A stretch of 64,000 bases of DNA from Setaria digitata (lineage: Eukaryota > Nematoda > Chromadorea > Rhabditida > Setariidae), in the NCBI GenBank assembly GCA_003640385.1, contig RCAB01000181.1, forward strand, positions 50,841 through 114,840. Direction: 5' to 3'. Each line of letters starts with the position of its first letter. The stretch's first letter is position 1. The notes under the pieces are model-generated. The model made no database searches. It had not been told where the DNA came from and saw nothing but the letters and a program-made list of their open reading frames with translations. The position numbers and the translations under genes are program-made. Positions 13,801 to 26,160 of this stretch are shown piece after piece.

Positions 13801-14822
13801 CAAGTAGAAAGCTTATTCCCTGTAAGTAAAAGAAAAAAAAAAGAAAAGATTTACACATTTGGAGAAAATCTGAAGTCTATGCTCGTTGACAAACTGTTGG
13901 TCAATATATTTTCTTTCATTAAATGCTTTCGCATTTTTCCACGCAGCGAATATCCAGCTCACTGACAACACTGGAACTGCATAATCTATGGCAGTCTGAA
14001 AATCTTTTCAATTTTTCTAAATTTCTTGATCTTAAAAGCTACGAGAAAGTTTGAAGTGGAAAACTGTTTCCTTCTTTTAACATCAAACCTTTTTCATATT
14101 ATTCTGGAACAAATATATATTAAAACTTAATAACATAGAGAATGAACTAACAACAAATTTCTTGGATTTTGTATCCTGAGAGTCAGCAACTAAATGAGTG
14201 ACTTTTTCAGTGAAAGCTTTGGAAATTGTTCCACCCATCATTTTAACAAGCGAAATTTGTTGTTTCTGAAATAGCAAACAATTTTTATGAAGAATAAGCC
14301 TTCTACACTTCAATTAATGGGACTTGTTTCTATTACTTTGGTCGACTTTCCATCTTCTATTTGATAATTAAGCAAATATATCAAATCAAGGACGTAAGAT
14401 AAAGGTGAAAATGGCTAAAGCAAGAGAATTATAAAATAAGAAGTAACCCTTGTTTTCATTTCGATTCCGCTGAAGCAGACAATGGCTCCTTGTAAGGTTG
14501 TAGACCAGACTGGTGAATGCCGTTTCGGAAGACGCTCTTTTTTTTTAAGACACGTAATAAGTGCTAATGTTCCGTACACCCTGAAACGGTATGGATCTTT
14601 CTTGACCAACTCAACACATCGCATAACATTTAAAAACATAGGACTGGAAGATTCATGTAATACCTGCATTTTAGGGAAGTCAAGATACCAAATACTTTTC
14701 CCCTAAAAGTAGGCAGGATATAGAAATCATCACACTTGAATCTTCTCTGAAGACAATTCTCGCTTGTGATCCATTTTGGGTTCAATGACTTTTCTTTCAG
14801 CATCTTTAAATACGAATATGTT
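4838..14822 (-). CDS. topbp1: TOPBP1 / MUS-101 multi-BRCT DNA damage checkpoint protein
   Basis: About 29 minus-strand exons run from near 14820 to a TAG at 4840-4838. Segments align in order with TOPBP1: N-terminal BRCT0/1/2 (14820-13424, with KVTHLVADSQ, VPVLSVSWIFAAW, CTHLVTDL, RWVTKSVEK), BRCT3 (12131-11552, IIYLCGI, ITHVVVG, VVTCEWLLNC), BRCT4/5 (11370-9917, LFTGLSF, HPLYRPIEASEV, VLDPSWIIESI), a linker (9806-6933), BRCT7 (6691-5889, VTHLVCGRIVRNEKLL, then YEWGS and HRWRMKIEK) and BRCT8 (5630-4838, SWKALFYCGRRR, IDFGGGE, FGIDYLATYL). The last exon, about 5056-4838, has no methionine. TOPBP1 scaffolds replication initiation and activates the ATR kinase through the segment between BRCT6 and BRCT7. 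I could not recognise BRCT6 here. The first coding exon is unresolved; 15569-15766 is one possibility. Product identity is very likely; exon edges are approximate. Confidence 0.88.
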
Positions 14823-15568
14823 ATAGAATATTTTGTGCAATGGCGTACAAACTAAAGAGGCTTAGATATGAAGTAAAAGCAATATGCAAATCAGGTATTA
14901 GTCATTCTGCATTAAACAAATCACTAAGAATGTTAATATTCCATCTTTTGCTGGCGGTAAGAATGTTGAACAAAGGCACCGATCGGTCACTCTAAAGTTT
15001 TTAACATCCGTTTTAGGATCATTCCATTTTGTAGACTAAAATGATGCTGCCCTCTGGATAACCTGAGAGTTCAATTTAAAGAAGACTCACAAAATCCACT
15101 GTAGACAACTTCGGAAAATGATATGAAAATTCACCTCTAAACAGTGAAAAATATCCTGTTTCTTTATAGTTTTATTGGGAGTATGTCACACTCATGTTAT
15201 TCAGTACGATGCATTATGCGATTCTGTCATGTCCTTGGGCTTCTCTGTTTGACGAAGCGATCAAGGTTCTTTTGATATGATTATAAACTAGTCTAATAGT
15301 TGACTATGAGTTCGCCGATTAGCTAACAAATTGTCTTATTACTCTCTGCTCACATATTTACTCCTATACTGATTGATATCACCAAAGAGCGTGTTTTTCT
15401 CAGTAAAGTAATTCATTTTATAGAGCTTCAATACGCAATACTATGAAACAGAAATCCTCTACTCCACTGTCACTGGTGGGCAACTTGACACTTGTCTCTT
15501 TCGTGTTTCACTTCACAATTTCACACTTCCTAACAAAGAGATAGGGCTGTGTCTTTCTGTACATGCAT
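14823..15568. other. Unassigned stretch upstream of the first recognised TOPBP1 exon
   Basis: This is AT-rich sequence without a recognisable coding exon. It may be a 5' intron of TOPBP1 or its promoter region. Nothing further can be supported. Confidence 0.35.
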
Positions 15569-15766
15569 TTAGCTAGATAACAGTGAACAAATGAAGTAGC
15601 AGCGAACCTGGAAAAGATCCTCCTGGTGGGCGAGTTCATGGAGACGTGGAGAGCCAGCGACAGCTTCATTCACCTCAGCTTTCAACATCCACAGCTCGTA
15701 ATTCCTTACCATTTCGATGTCTTCGTCTAATGAGTGGATCTTTCTTCTCGTCGTTTTTAGAGGCAT
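15569..15766 (-). CDS. Unrecognised short reading frame, possible 5' exon of TOPBP1
   Basis: A 65-codon frame opens with a true ATG at 15766 (MPLKTTRRKIHSLDEDIEM) and is rich in charged residues with helical character (ELWMLKAEVNEAVAG). The composition is more protein-like than the surrounding AT-rich shadow frames. After the motif HELAHQEDLFQ a GTTCGC sequence at about 15609 could be a weak donor joining to the TOPBP1 exon near 14820, or the frame may simply run on to its stop. I do not recognise the family. Alternatives are a free-standing small gene or a chance open frame. Confidence 0.35.
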   Translation of the reverse strand: MPLKTTRRKIHSLDEDIEMVRNYELWMLKAEVNEAVAGSPRLHELAHQEDLFQVRCYFICSLLSS

Positions 15767-16558
15767 CTCGCCTTCTTCCTACCTTCTTCAATTCGTAAAT
15801 TTGAAGTACTTAAAATCATATACGATGAACTGTCGCCCCGACCACAACTCAATCCAGGGAGGTCACCCATTCCCGACCATTTGAGAATCGGCTGCCACAA
15901 ACAACATCAGCCAATTCGTCAACCGACCCGCCAATTCGCACGACGTGTGTCCGAATTGTATGAGGGAAGTTCGGAGGACAGTGCGTCCGCATTCGGGGTT
16001 TGTTTCAGAGGTACACTGGTTTGGCTTTAGGTCATCTGGCCTCTGAGTGACTTTCAAGTTCCACGATTTTCTGACTTTAAAGTTAATGTCTGAGGCTAAG
16101 AATTCCCAGGTTTGGCGACTCATGAAAGTACAAGAGAAATAACTATTGCCGGACTGGCTAACACTTTTAGGAAAGAAGGAATATTTAATTGTTTGGATCA
16201 ATTTTAAACAGCTTAACAGTAAAATCTTGGAAATCTTCTAATCTGAGGACAGTTATTTCGGAGAAGGAGAAAGAAAAAAGTTCGTTTTAATCTCTCTTTG
16301 CCTTTGCACTGCTAAGGAACAAATAATGGATCGAACAATCCTCTCAATTTCCTGGCATCCCTGTAGTATGAGGTGCTTCAGAATTTTGTTGTATACCATT
16401 TGAATGTAATCCAGTAAATGTCTGGTTCTTTTCTGTCCAACTTAAGATGTCCTTAGAGCTAATAATTATTGAGTAACTTGCATGTCATCACTGGTTTTCT
16501 GCAAAAGATATTCCCACAAAGCTAGCTTGACGATATGGAAATATTCGAAATTTTCCTT
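15767..16558. other. Intergenic stretch, no gene recognised
   Basis: A minus-strand open frame at 15863-16201 shows no family similarity or plausible splice context and is probably chance. Nothing else stands out. Confidence 0.35.
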
Positions 16559-16980
16559 TTAACGCTTATTTGAATTTGCAGGTTGAAAAGCATTTTCGTT
16601 GAGCGCCTTCTCTGTAATTGTTCCATAAACGATATTTTGCATGGAGAATGCAGTTACGGAAGTGACTGTAGTTAGTAGTGTATCGGAGAGTAAATCTGTA
16701 AAGAATATCGAAGCATATTTCGCGAACTTTACTCTTACACCTGCAAAAATTAAACTTTGTAAGTTTTGTTGATGTTAGAGGTGAATAAAGAGGTAAGATA
16801 TTCATTGGAAGCACCGTATTTTGTATTTCTGCTGTTCAATTCTCGCGTACACCGTGTGTGATGTATGTAGTCACAGCATTCTTGATTTGTTTCGAAATTA
16901 AGGGCTAAATTAGAGGAAAAGCTGGGGCTACGGGATTTTCGAAAGGATGTTCTCGTTTGCTTTGATCGCACTTTAGACAT
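16559..16980 (-). CDS. Small basic protein, possible histone-fold domain
   Basis: Two exons, 16980-16815 and 16740-16559, joined by a 74-base GT-AG intron (donor GTGCTTCC, acceptor TTTTTGCAG), give 115 residues with matching phase. The first half is basic and serine-rich (MSKVRSKQTRTSFRKSRSP). The second half reads FAKYASIFFTDLLSDTLL, then a further helix-forming stretch, then NIVYGTITEKALNE. A long helix, short loop and short helix in that order resemble the alpha2-L2-alpha3 part of a histone fold, as in CENP-W or CHRAC/POLE-type proteins. That comparison is inference from pattern only. The ATG faces away from TMEM242, so the two may share a promoter region. It could equally be an unrelated nematode-specific protein. 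Confidence 0.5.
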
Positions 16981-17927
16981 TTTCTCTTCATCTGCCTAAT
17001 AATTCACTGATTCTACAAAAATCTCTACCACCACACGGTATCTCGTAAGTATTAGTAGCTATTTTCACAATTATTTTTTCTTATACATTTCAAAGGCAGC
17101 TAATTGGTTGGGCTCTACTAGGTAGCCTAATCCTATTTCAGGCTACTATAAGGATTCTTTCCGACTTGTTGTCTTGAAAGTTTTGCATTATATTGCAGTA
17201 GCGTGTTATCATCGAAGATATGATTTTTCTTTCTCTTTTTACTTATAACCATGTACTTTGAAACTAGGACTCTTCATCTTCTCTTCATTTTTATAGGGTT
17301 TCAGTTTTTCGATACATTAAAAATAAAGACTATTCTAACTGCAGCTGTTTTGAAGCTTCGTTATTCACGTATTTTCTTTCCCACAAAATTCAAAGCAGAT
17401 TAGTCACGGTGAACATTTCAATAATATATGTTGTGTGCATAATTTAGGCTTTAGTGATCTAAGAAACTGAACGTGATCTATAAAACATCTAGTCTGATGT
17501 TAGCTGAAAAATATTATAAACAAAGCAGTGAAAAATATAGGAAAGTCAACAATGAAGTATTACATACCTTTATGCAGCTTGCCATAAGTATTGAATTATT
17601 CGAGCTCATTCATTCCATCTCAAAATCCTGCGCAGTATCATATCATCTCAAAATCCTAACTGAATTTATTTGCTGTACTTATCAACAGCCTTTCATTGGC
17701 ATTGCTCTTATAATCTGCAATATTTTAATACGTTTTTTTTTTCTTTTTTTTTTCGCATTGGATTACGAGTAAAAGCAGTTAATTCAATAATATCGAGTAT
17801 GGTGGAGGAATAACTTGATATAAATCTAAAAATTCCTTTGAGTTAAGAGTTCCTGTGCTCCGGACATTGCGATATATTGTTTTTGCTTAAAGGATTTAAT
17901 GTTTTTCAAAATTGATTTTTGTTTTAG
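16981..17927. other. Upstream region of TMEM242, first exon not located
   Basis: The TMEM242 coding exon at 17928 starts in mid-codon, so at least one upstream exon is needed. A GTAAGTATT donor lies at about 17046 but has no in-frame ATG before it, so it may close a 5' untranslated exon. An open frame at 17473-17772 shows no family similarity. The T-rich run at 17730-17755 is not informative. Confidence 0.35.
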
Positions 17928-18970
17928 TGAGCGCATTTGCATTCGGATCATTTTTTGGTTGTGGTTTGCGGTCGTCATATCGGCATACAAAAGGTCAACA
18001 GCTGAGAAGCATTCGGAGTGGATTTGCGCTTGGACTGCGTGCGCTCAGTATTGCTACTGTTTTATCGGTATCCGGTGTTGGTTTACTTATTGTATGCATA
18101 TCAGCAGCGCTTCAAGTTGATTCTCCGCAACATTTCGGCCAGAAAATGATCAATTTGTGCGGCAGTCGTTTTCGTATTGATAGAGGAGAAAGCATTGCAA
18201 CATTCTCTGAGGTATTTGATTTTCAAAGTAATGTTTTATAGAACATTTTCGTCATTACTATTATTAAGGAACGTAGCACATGTAATAGGCATAACGAACG
18301 ATATTTGTCCAGGCCTGACTCTGCTTGCTGAGAATCAAGGAGTCCATGTAATATTCCAAAGAAAAAAAAAGATGGTGGGTAGTTAGGTAATTACGAAAAT
18401 TGAGATAAGAAAGGAAGGAAGAAAGTGAGTGAAGAGATGAAGACAATTATTTTTTCAAATAAATAGCTTACCACACATTTCAAGCCGTAATCTTGATATG
18501 CATTTCGTTAATGGAATTCCTCCTGCTCTCTGTTGCTTTATGTTGATCGTTCTGTGGTATTATATTCATTGTAGTGAAAAATAAAAACCACTATTTTCTT
18601 TTTATTTTTCTTTTCATTACTATTTACTTGTATCATTTCAAATCCAATTATCTGTATAATTTGTTGCTTACTTGGCATGATCTCACGTCATTAGAAATCC
18701 ATGAAGTTAATCACTGAATCATTTCTATTAAACTACTCATCGGTTGGGCTGTTATCACTTTGGGATAATCTCCCTTAGTCAACTGTTAAATAACAATCTC
18801 TATGCTTATATTATCATTATATCTACACTCCTTACTTCAACACCACAGGTTTTTGCCATTCTTCCGATGAACTGTTCTAGTGGCATATCATGGGAAGTAC
18901 GGCATAAACTAAGAGTATTTTGTATTTGCAGATTTTTGAGACGGCAAACATCCCTAAAGAAGAAAGGTAG
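17928..18970 (+). CDS. tmem242: TMEM242-like mitochondrial membrane protein (5' end missing)
   Basis: Exons at 17928-18211, 18849-18896 and 18932-18970 join in phase. The first carries two hydrophobic segments, SAFAFGSFFGCGL and IATVLSVSGVGLLIVCIS, separated by a basic loop, followed by LQVDSPQHFGQKM. That order matches TMEM242, a small two-helix inner-membrane protein reported to help assemble mitochondrial complexes including ATP synthase. The last two short exons give a C-terminus with SGISWE and IFETANIPKEER, which resembles the VEWEE-type tail of the family. The middle 48-base exon keeps frame whether included or skipped. The N-terminal exon was not found. The stop codon lies only 24 nt before the PIGL start. 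Confidence 0.72.
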
Positions 18971-18994
18971 AGAACGTCAAGTCCCACTGCCTGA

Positions 18995-20021
18995 ATGATT
19001 CTTCCATTTTTTGGTTTCTGTATTGTTACATTTTTCTTGCTGCTTTCGCTGTTGTGTGATCGTGCAAAACGACGATGTTTGCCAAGATGTCGGCGAACAC
19101 TGCTAGTTACTGCGCATCCTGACGATGAAACGATGTTTTTTGCACCAACTCTCCATGGTTTACGACTTTCTGGGTCAGATATTTATTTGTTGTGCATTTC
19201 TACGGGTAATTCCGATGGCTTGGGTATGACACGTAAGTATGAATTAGCTAATGCTTTTACCGTCCATGGATTATCACGCAGTAATCTGACTGTTTTGGAT
19301 TATGATAATTTCCAAGATGGATTCATCCAGTGGTCTAAAGAAGAGTTAGCGAAGGTGATCTTGAGGCATATGCAGATGCTAGATGTCGAAATGGTTATAA
19401 CTTTTGATGAAGGTGGTGTTAGCGGTCATCCCAATCATATTGGATGCTTTCGTGCATTACAGTATCTTTATACAAATGGTTTGGTTCCAGCCGGTGTACA
19501 GGTAATTGCTCAGTTATCTGATCTTCACTTCCAAAATATATGGCGTTTATAATGAAAATAACTTTAAATCCAATTGTTTGTGTGAGAGACACTTCTTTTT
19601 TGGTTTGTACATACTCTTTCTTTTCATTTCTTCTCTCAGGAATTTCTTTGTTATTGCTTGAAAATATCTGCACTAAATTCTATTTCAACTGATAACAAGG
19701 AAATGTTAAAAGAAAGAAGAGAGATTGGAAATATAACAGTATTTTTAGGTTTTTGTCTTGGAAAGTGTGTCAGTTTGGAGAAAGTACTTGATGCTGTTAG
19801 ATGCTCTGATCAGTTTCTTTTACTCAACATTTCTTTACATCTCTTCTCCGCTACTGTGTATCACAGTTTGGCGAGCTATGTGGGCCCATCGTTCTCAGTT
19901 AGTATGGTTTCGATATTTATACATGTTTTTCAGTCGTTATGTACTCATTAATACACTGAAAAGGATACATGCACAGCCAAGACATCCTGTACCTAAGAAA
20001 AAATTTCGTTACCACTTTTGA
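18995..20021 (+). CDS. pigl: N-acetylglucosaminyl-phosphatidylinositol de-N-acetylase (PIG-L)
   Basis: Two exons, 18995-19501 and 19749-20021, give 259 residues, close to the human length. An N-terminal hydrophobic anchor (PFFGFCIVTFFLLLSLLC) is followed by the LmbE/PIG-L metal-site motif VTAHPDDETMFFAPTL, then CISTGNSDGLG, RKYELANA and SGHPNH. The second exon holds VFVLESVSVWRKYL and SQLVWFRYLYMFFSRY, typical of the C-terminal membrane-associated half. The enzyme removes acetate from GlcNAc-PI on the cytosolic face of the ER, step two of GPI anchor synthesis. The conserved AHPDDE and HPNH residues suggest an active zinc enzyme. The 24-nt spacing after TMEM242 hints at co-transcription. Confidence 0.95.
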
Positions 20022-21232
20022 TGTTTCTCGTATTATTTGAGGACCTTTCGGCTGATTCTTGTTGCTAGTTAGTAAGTGTAGATAGTGCCTTCTTTATTTT
20101 AAATTAGCTCATGCCTGCCCACTATGGTGTTATTGACATGTTGAAGGGCAAGACAATTTCGGCATCCGAATTTTCTGCAAGTTTTATTGAGCAAATCCTA
20201 GGAATTTCAGGGTCTTGAGTGGCGACCGTTATAGATTTTACTTATATTGAGTGTGTAAAAGATTCAATAATGAAAGGGGTAGAAATGGACGAAGCTTTAG
20301 CCAGGAGCATTTCCCGAAGCTTCCTTTCCGAAAAAAAATGAAAATAACGCATGTTGTCCGCTTAATATACACATAAAACCTTTACAAACCGAAAAACATG
20401 AAGACACTCTTCGTCCTGAGTCTTATTTGGGTGGTACAGATCACGAACTAACTAATCGAATATTCTCCTGGTACTTATTCGATTTAGGCTAGATTCCCAA
20501 CTAGTCGCTGTTTGTTGATTTCGGTCGATTAATGTAAAACAGGTATTGGGCTGATCATTCCTGTTTGGAATGGACTGTAGTTTATTGCGAAGTCGAGTGT
20601 TTTATTCGTTCGAAATTTTACACCTTTTTATTGTAGATAAAACTGCAAAAAGTATAAAGCATAAAATAGACATATTTCTAGTTGTTAACAACAAAACAAA
20701 TCAGAAAAAAGTTAACTCGACCGTTGAGTCACATTTCAGAAAAATCATTTGATGATTTTCCTGTAGTCATTGAAATATTTTTATTCTTTCTAAATACAGC
20801 TCTCCAATGAACTAAATGTGTTAGTACCAGGCTCCAAGTAAGAAACATCAGTGCTGCCTTTCTTCCTCTTTAGAAGATTTAGACTGAAATAATAAAAAGG
20901 TGCGTAGTCCTCATTTCTCAGGAGTATGATTTCAATGCAGCATTGAAGGATTTTTTAACGATATCGTCGCAGAGTAGTGAACCAAGCACGATGTTCTCGC
21001 AATGCACATGAACTTGTTTCGCTTCCAGAGCAATAAGTACCTGCTGCTTCTTCGATAGCGTTTGCGCACAGAAATGTATCTAGAACAAGAAATCTCTAAG
21101 GAATTTTAAAATAGCCTGCCTCAAAATGACTAAGGACTGTTCATTCGTAATTGATATAAAACCATTCAAACAAATATGGATCGGGAAAGTTATCACACAG
21201 CTCCTGCTTTTGCAGTCTTGCTGATCATGCAT
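20022..21232. other. Convergent intergenic region between PIGL and AP-3 beta
   Basis: These 1.2 kb contain the 3' ends of two convergent genes. A plus-strand frame at 20570-20752 is AT-rich and has no family features. No RNA gene or repeat was recognised. Confidence 0.4.
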
Positions 21233-24200
21233 TCACTTTAATTGAAAGAACAAATAAACCTTGGAACCGGCGACACTGGTGCAGTTCGCAACAGTGTAGA
21301 GTTCCTCTGGTTTTAAAGACTCTTTTAAACTTCCGCTGTGCGCGTTCATTCCACTTAATCGTGAAACTCCACTAATAAACTGTTCTTCAGTCATCATGAT
21401 TGGTTCGATCTGTTCACCCATTGGAGCCTCAATGCTGACTAAAACTTCGTTGCCGTCTTGCGCGCTGATAACCCATTCAGATGCTCGTTTGCTATCACCA
21501 AAGTCGATGTAAACCTTTTTAATAATATTTTCACCGGGCGATAATTCAGCCACTTTAACTTGGTTATCTGCTAACGTTTGATCTTTGATCTGCAAAACAA
21601 ATCATATATTCTGAGATAGAAAAGAATATCCTAAAGTAAACATTAAGAAAGCTGGAATTAAGTGCAGATTTAATTACGCTAGAGCAAGAGAAATGTTAGG
21701 AAATCAGAGGACACGAATGGAAAGTTGAAGATAGGAATAAATCTAATGTGTCTAACCAATGGAAATATCACAAAAGATCAGAAAAACTAGTAGTAGTGAA
21801 GGATGAGATGAGATAATGAAGGATGATGAGAGATATTTAATAAATGTAACTGAAATTATCACCAAGGCAGAATGTGATATTTGAATTTCATGACTGCAGT
21901 TTATTCCAAAACACCAGAAGTTTTCGTTCTGCATAAAATATTAAACTAGCCTTTGGCGATGCTGTGATTTCTGTTGATTTAGTTTCCAAACTATTTGTGA
22001 ACCTAAATAAAACAGCGCACATTGAAGATGATATTGGCGATGTTTCACGTGGAAAACAAATATCGATACTGATCCCAGTAGGCCAGATTGCATGATTCAT
22101 GAGTGGTATAAAAGATGCTTTTACTAACTTGGGCTCTACGGTACAGCTGCTAGCAACCATTGGTGTCAACTCGAAATTTAAATCTAATAAAAGATCAAGA
22201 TTCCCAGATCTGAAAAATGCAGAAAAGCTTTATTAACTACTGCAGTGAAAGTAATTCAATATTTCACATCTATTTTCCACTATTGATTCCATTGTAAATA
22301 TAACTTACTTTTCAGGCTCAGCTACTGTAATAGACTGATCTTTGTATTCATCACTTTCATCCTCCTCATTGTCCTCATCGTTGTACATGTCCTCCTCCCC
22401 ATCAATCTAAAAAGTTTTTATTCATTTAAATTTGTCCCTCTAAATGTACTACCGTAGTACATTTCATCGTGGTTGCATACTGGTAAAGGGAACCACTGAC
22501 GTTCATAACTGAACCTTAAAAAATGCTAGTACTAATAAATTCAAATTCTTTTGATGCCAACAAATAATCTGGATTTTCCACAAGTTATATCAATAAATTC
22601 AGTGCAATAAGCAACTATATACCTCATTCTCATCACTTTCCTGTTCCTCAGTGGCACTTTCTTCCACTTCTTGACTTTCTTCATCTTCAGAGTAAAAATC
22701 CTCCTCTTCACTTCCATCCTCTTCGACCTCTTGTCTAACTCGCATATCTTGCATTTCTTCCAATTCCTTCGTATTTCGAATAGACGGATCAGGTGCAACT
22801 TCCGGAAACTGCGGTAAATCACGATATCTTCTACAACGCTGGTTCAGAAAATGTGACAGACTTCCCAACTGGAACTGCTCACGATCTAAAATTGCAGCAT
22901 AAAATTATAAAATTATTGCCGAAAAAGAAGCTTCCATTTTTGTTAACATTCTCATTTTTTACCCTTAGCTCCTTCACAAGCTATAAGAAAAGCTCGATGT
23001 GAAATGAAGTTCAGCACTAAAAAAAACTGATATACTTCATAAGTTAAAAACAAGACAAGTGATCAAACTGTATTCTCCTAAGTCATAAAGTCGAAAGTTT
23101 GTAAACGCATCAAACCGATGTTTAAAATGCCAGCAGTTACTGTTAATCACCGTTTACAAAAAAAGCTTACCCTTAAACGTGCTTTGTGTAGTTGGTGATG
23201 GTTTCTCTGTGATAAATATTTCATTAGCAAATGAGGATAATTTGTTATCGCTGAAAAGAAGATTTCGGAAAAATCGACATCTGTCTCGAATATCGTAATT
23301 CTGGTCAAACCGAGCCAACTGCATCACATGCCGTACCAGTAATTCACATTCTTGACGATTTGTAAGCCAAAGTTTTGCTGCCAAGTTCATTGTTTGCAGT
23401 TTTACTATTTCATCTTCCCGCGTAAAATTTTTAGCCATTCTGCGTAATACATCCGGTGCTAGAGTTGGGACCTGAAAATCAAGTATTTAAGATAAAACTT
23501 CTAAAAAGTTTAAATTATTTGAGATATTTCCTTCTTAATTATTTGCCTACTTTGAATGGACTATCATACCAAACATATTGAACCGAGTGCTATTAAGTCT
23601 TGTAACCGTTACCAAAGTGACTCACTAATAAGAAAATTCTGCATTATTTTAAACAATTTTATACAAGTGAAGTGAAGCTTATCATACATTTTCTTTTTTG
23701 AAGCAACTAACAACTATAATGTTCAAATCATTAAAAGTTAAATGCAATTACTTTTTCAACATGTGTGGCAACAAGCGAAATGACACATGCTCGAGCTTGC
23801 GGGGCCTTAACAGAATCAATAAGACGAAGTACACGCGTAAGCAACTGTAGGGGTGGATTCGTATGCAGTAATCTGAAATTCTACTTAAATCACGGTTTGA
23901 GCGGTTATTAAATTGAAAAAAAAAAAAAAAAAAAAAAANACAGAAGTAAGCTCAAACAATTTTTCCTGTCTAACAGTGACTTTTCTGCTAATCGTTTTTT
24001 GTTTTAAAAACCATTTTCAAAATTTCGCAGATTAATAATGCCTACTTCAGAACACCACATGGAAAAATATGATCTCTCAACAGGATTATTTTAAGTTTTA
24101 ATATATATGCTTTACTTGACAGAATATAGGCTGTCGTTTTGATTGATCTGCCATCAATAATATAGGAAGAGATGAATGACCTTTTTAAAACGACAATAGC

Positions 24201-26121
24201 TGAAGAAACAACATTTTCGTTCGATGAAGCAATTAGAGACACTAATCCCGAGAGACAAGAATCGGCAACAGAGTTCACACGAATAGCACACTGTCCTATC
24301 GCTTCTACTGCAGCATCCGCCATTTCTGCCATCCCAACGTAGGTCTGAATGATTCAAAAATAAAATTTTAATGCTTCAGTTCTTAAATTCAAGACTGTTC
24401 ATTACTTCGCATTCATCAAATATGATTAGGTAGAATGAAAACGAGAATGTAATTTGAACCAAGAAAAAGAACTAGTGAACTAATGCATACCTGCAGCTCA
24501 CGAAGAACGAGCTGCACATTTGTTTCCGACACCAATGAGGTTAACACTTGAAGCTTCAGCAGTTTGATATGTTTCGGCTCAGCGGGACGTATGAAGAAAC
24601 TTTTCAGAAACGGTTCAAACATATTCTGGAAAAGACAAAAAAAAAACACTTTGAATAATATAAATTTAAAAAATAGAAAAATATTGCAGATCTACGTTTT
24701 GATTTAAGCAATGAATTTGAAATAATTTCGAAAAATATTTCAGGGTATACTTATACTCTTAGTCATGAATGGGATACACATGAATCCTACTTCTTCATAC
24801 TACTTCGTATTAAGTGCATTTCCATTCAAAAGTGAAATCTACAGTGTTAGACAGGTAAGTAAATAAAAAGCTAACTTGGCACACACAATATTATAGTGAG
24901 CCGGAATGTGAAAGGTGTACATAATATGCAACTAACAAGAAAAAAAATGTGAAAATCATATATCAGCGAGTGTTTAAATAATGTGACAATTCACATTCTA
25001 AATCATATTTATAAAGTCTCTGCATGGTAGCATGTGTAGATGTCATGCCACATACCAGAAATTTCGCCGCATTAATAAACGTGAAAATAAGTTCAAATTT
25101 CTGAGCAAAAAGATAATTATAAAACATAGAATAGAAGTTCTGAAGTGAAAACAACTAAACTCTATACTAGTTTTGGAAGGACAATCTAGAAAAAGATGAG
25201 GAAACAAAACTACAAAAAATAAAAATCCGGGAAAAAATTCAAAAAAAATAGGGAAATACGCGAAGTACTCGATGTATGTTAACCGTATCACATGCATGAC
25301 TGTTTCTATTAAATCTTTTAATTAATCATACATTGCTTATAGCAAAATTAGGTCGCCCAAGTACCGGATTTGTTGCGCAAATTGTTGCAATGTTGACAAG
25401 TACGACACTTTGTATTTCACGTGGCCCACGTAACAGCCGAACAAGGGCACGTGAGATGATCGACAACTGTGATGATGGTGCACAGTGATAAAATAGTTGA
25501 GCGACAGCCATAACTACAGCATAGTTTCGGCTTTGTAATAGTGGACGACATGAAGAAAGAAGGAGCGTAAGATCTGGGTCAACCGCTTCGGTTGGTGCAA
25601 CAAACTGAGTGCGTGCATAACGAGTTAACAATCCAATCATCACCACCTGTCCCCATTCATCCACATCTACTATGGCCTAAATTTTATTCATTAATGAATT
25701 TAACAAATGGGAAGAACTTTCGCAGGGTCAATATCCATAATGTTGATGACACTGATGCAAGGTTGAAGTTTAAACATAAATATTCATGTTCCTCCTATCC
25801 CTCAAACCTCTATATTAACAACTCCCTGAAGATGTACAGCTTGCAAATGTTAGCTATGAAATATTTCAAACTAAGAAAGAGAATGAAACTAGCTACGGAT
25901 TCTAAATTCTATTTAAATAATGAAAGCAGTACCTTACATAAAGCGCGGTAATGCCTGTGAAGCAAGTCAAATCGATCTGGACATGTTTCTTCAAAAGCGT
26001 ATACTGCACTGCCGAGTACAAGAGTACGCTTATCACCAAGCAGATAATCAATACATTCGATTAGTTCCGCTTGTAAAGTTTCCTCTAGCGAATATAATTT
26101 TGGTATAGCATGTGCAGCCAC

Positions 26122-26160
<39 letters not shown>

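Noticed and set aside
15863..16201. 112-codon minus-strand open frame
   Set aside because: No family similarity, unremarkable composition, no splice context and no partner exon; probably chance.
19635..19748. Possible middle exon of PIGL (frame with KISALNSISTDN)
   Set aside because: Joining 19501 directly to 19749 restores the conserved VFVLESVSVWRKY segment in phase; the intervening frame matches nothing in the family.
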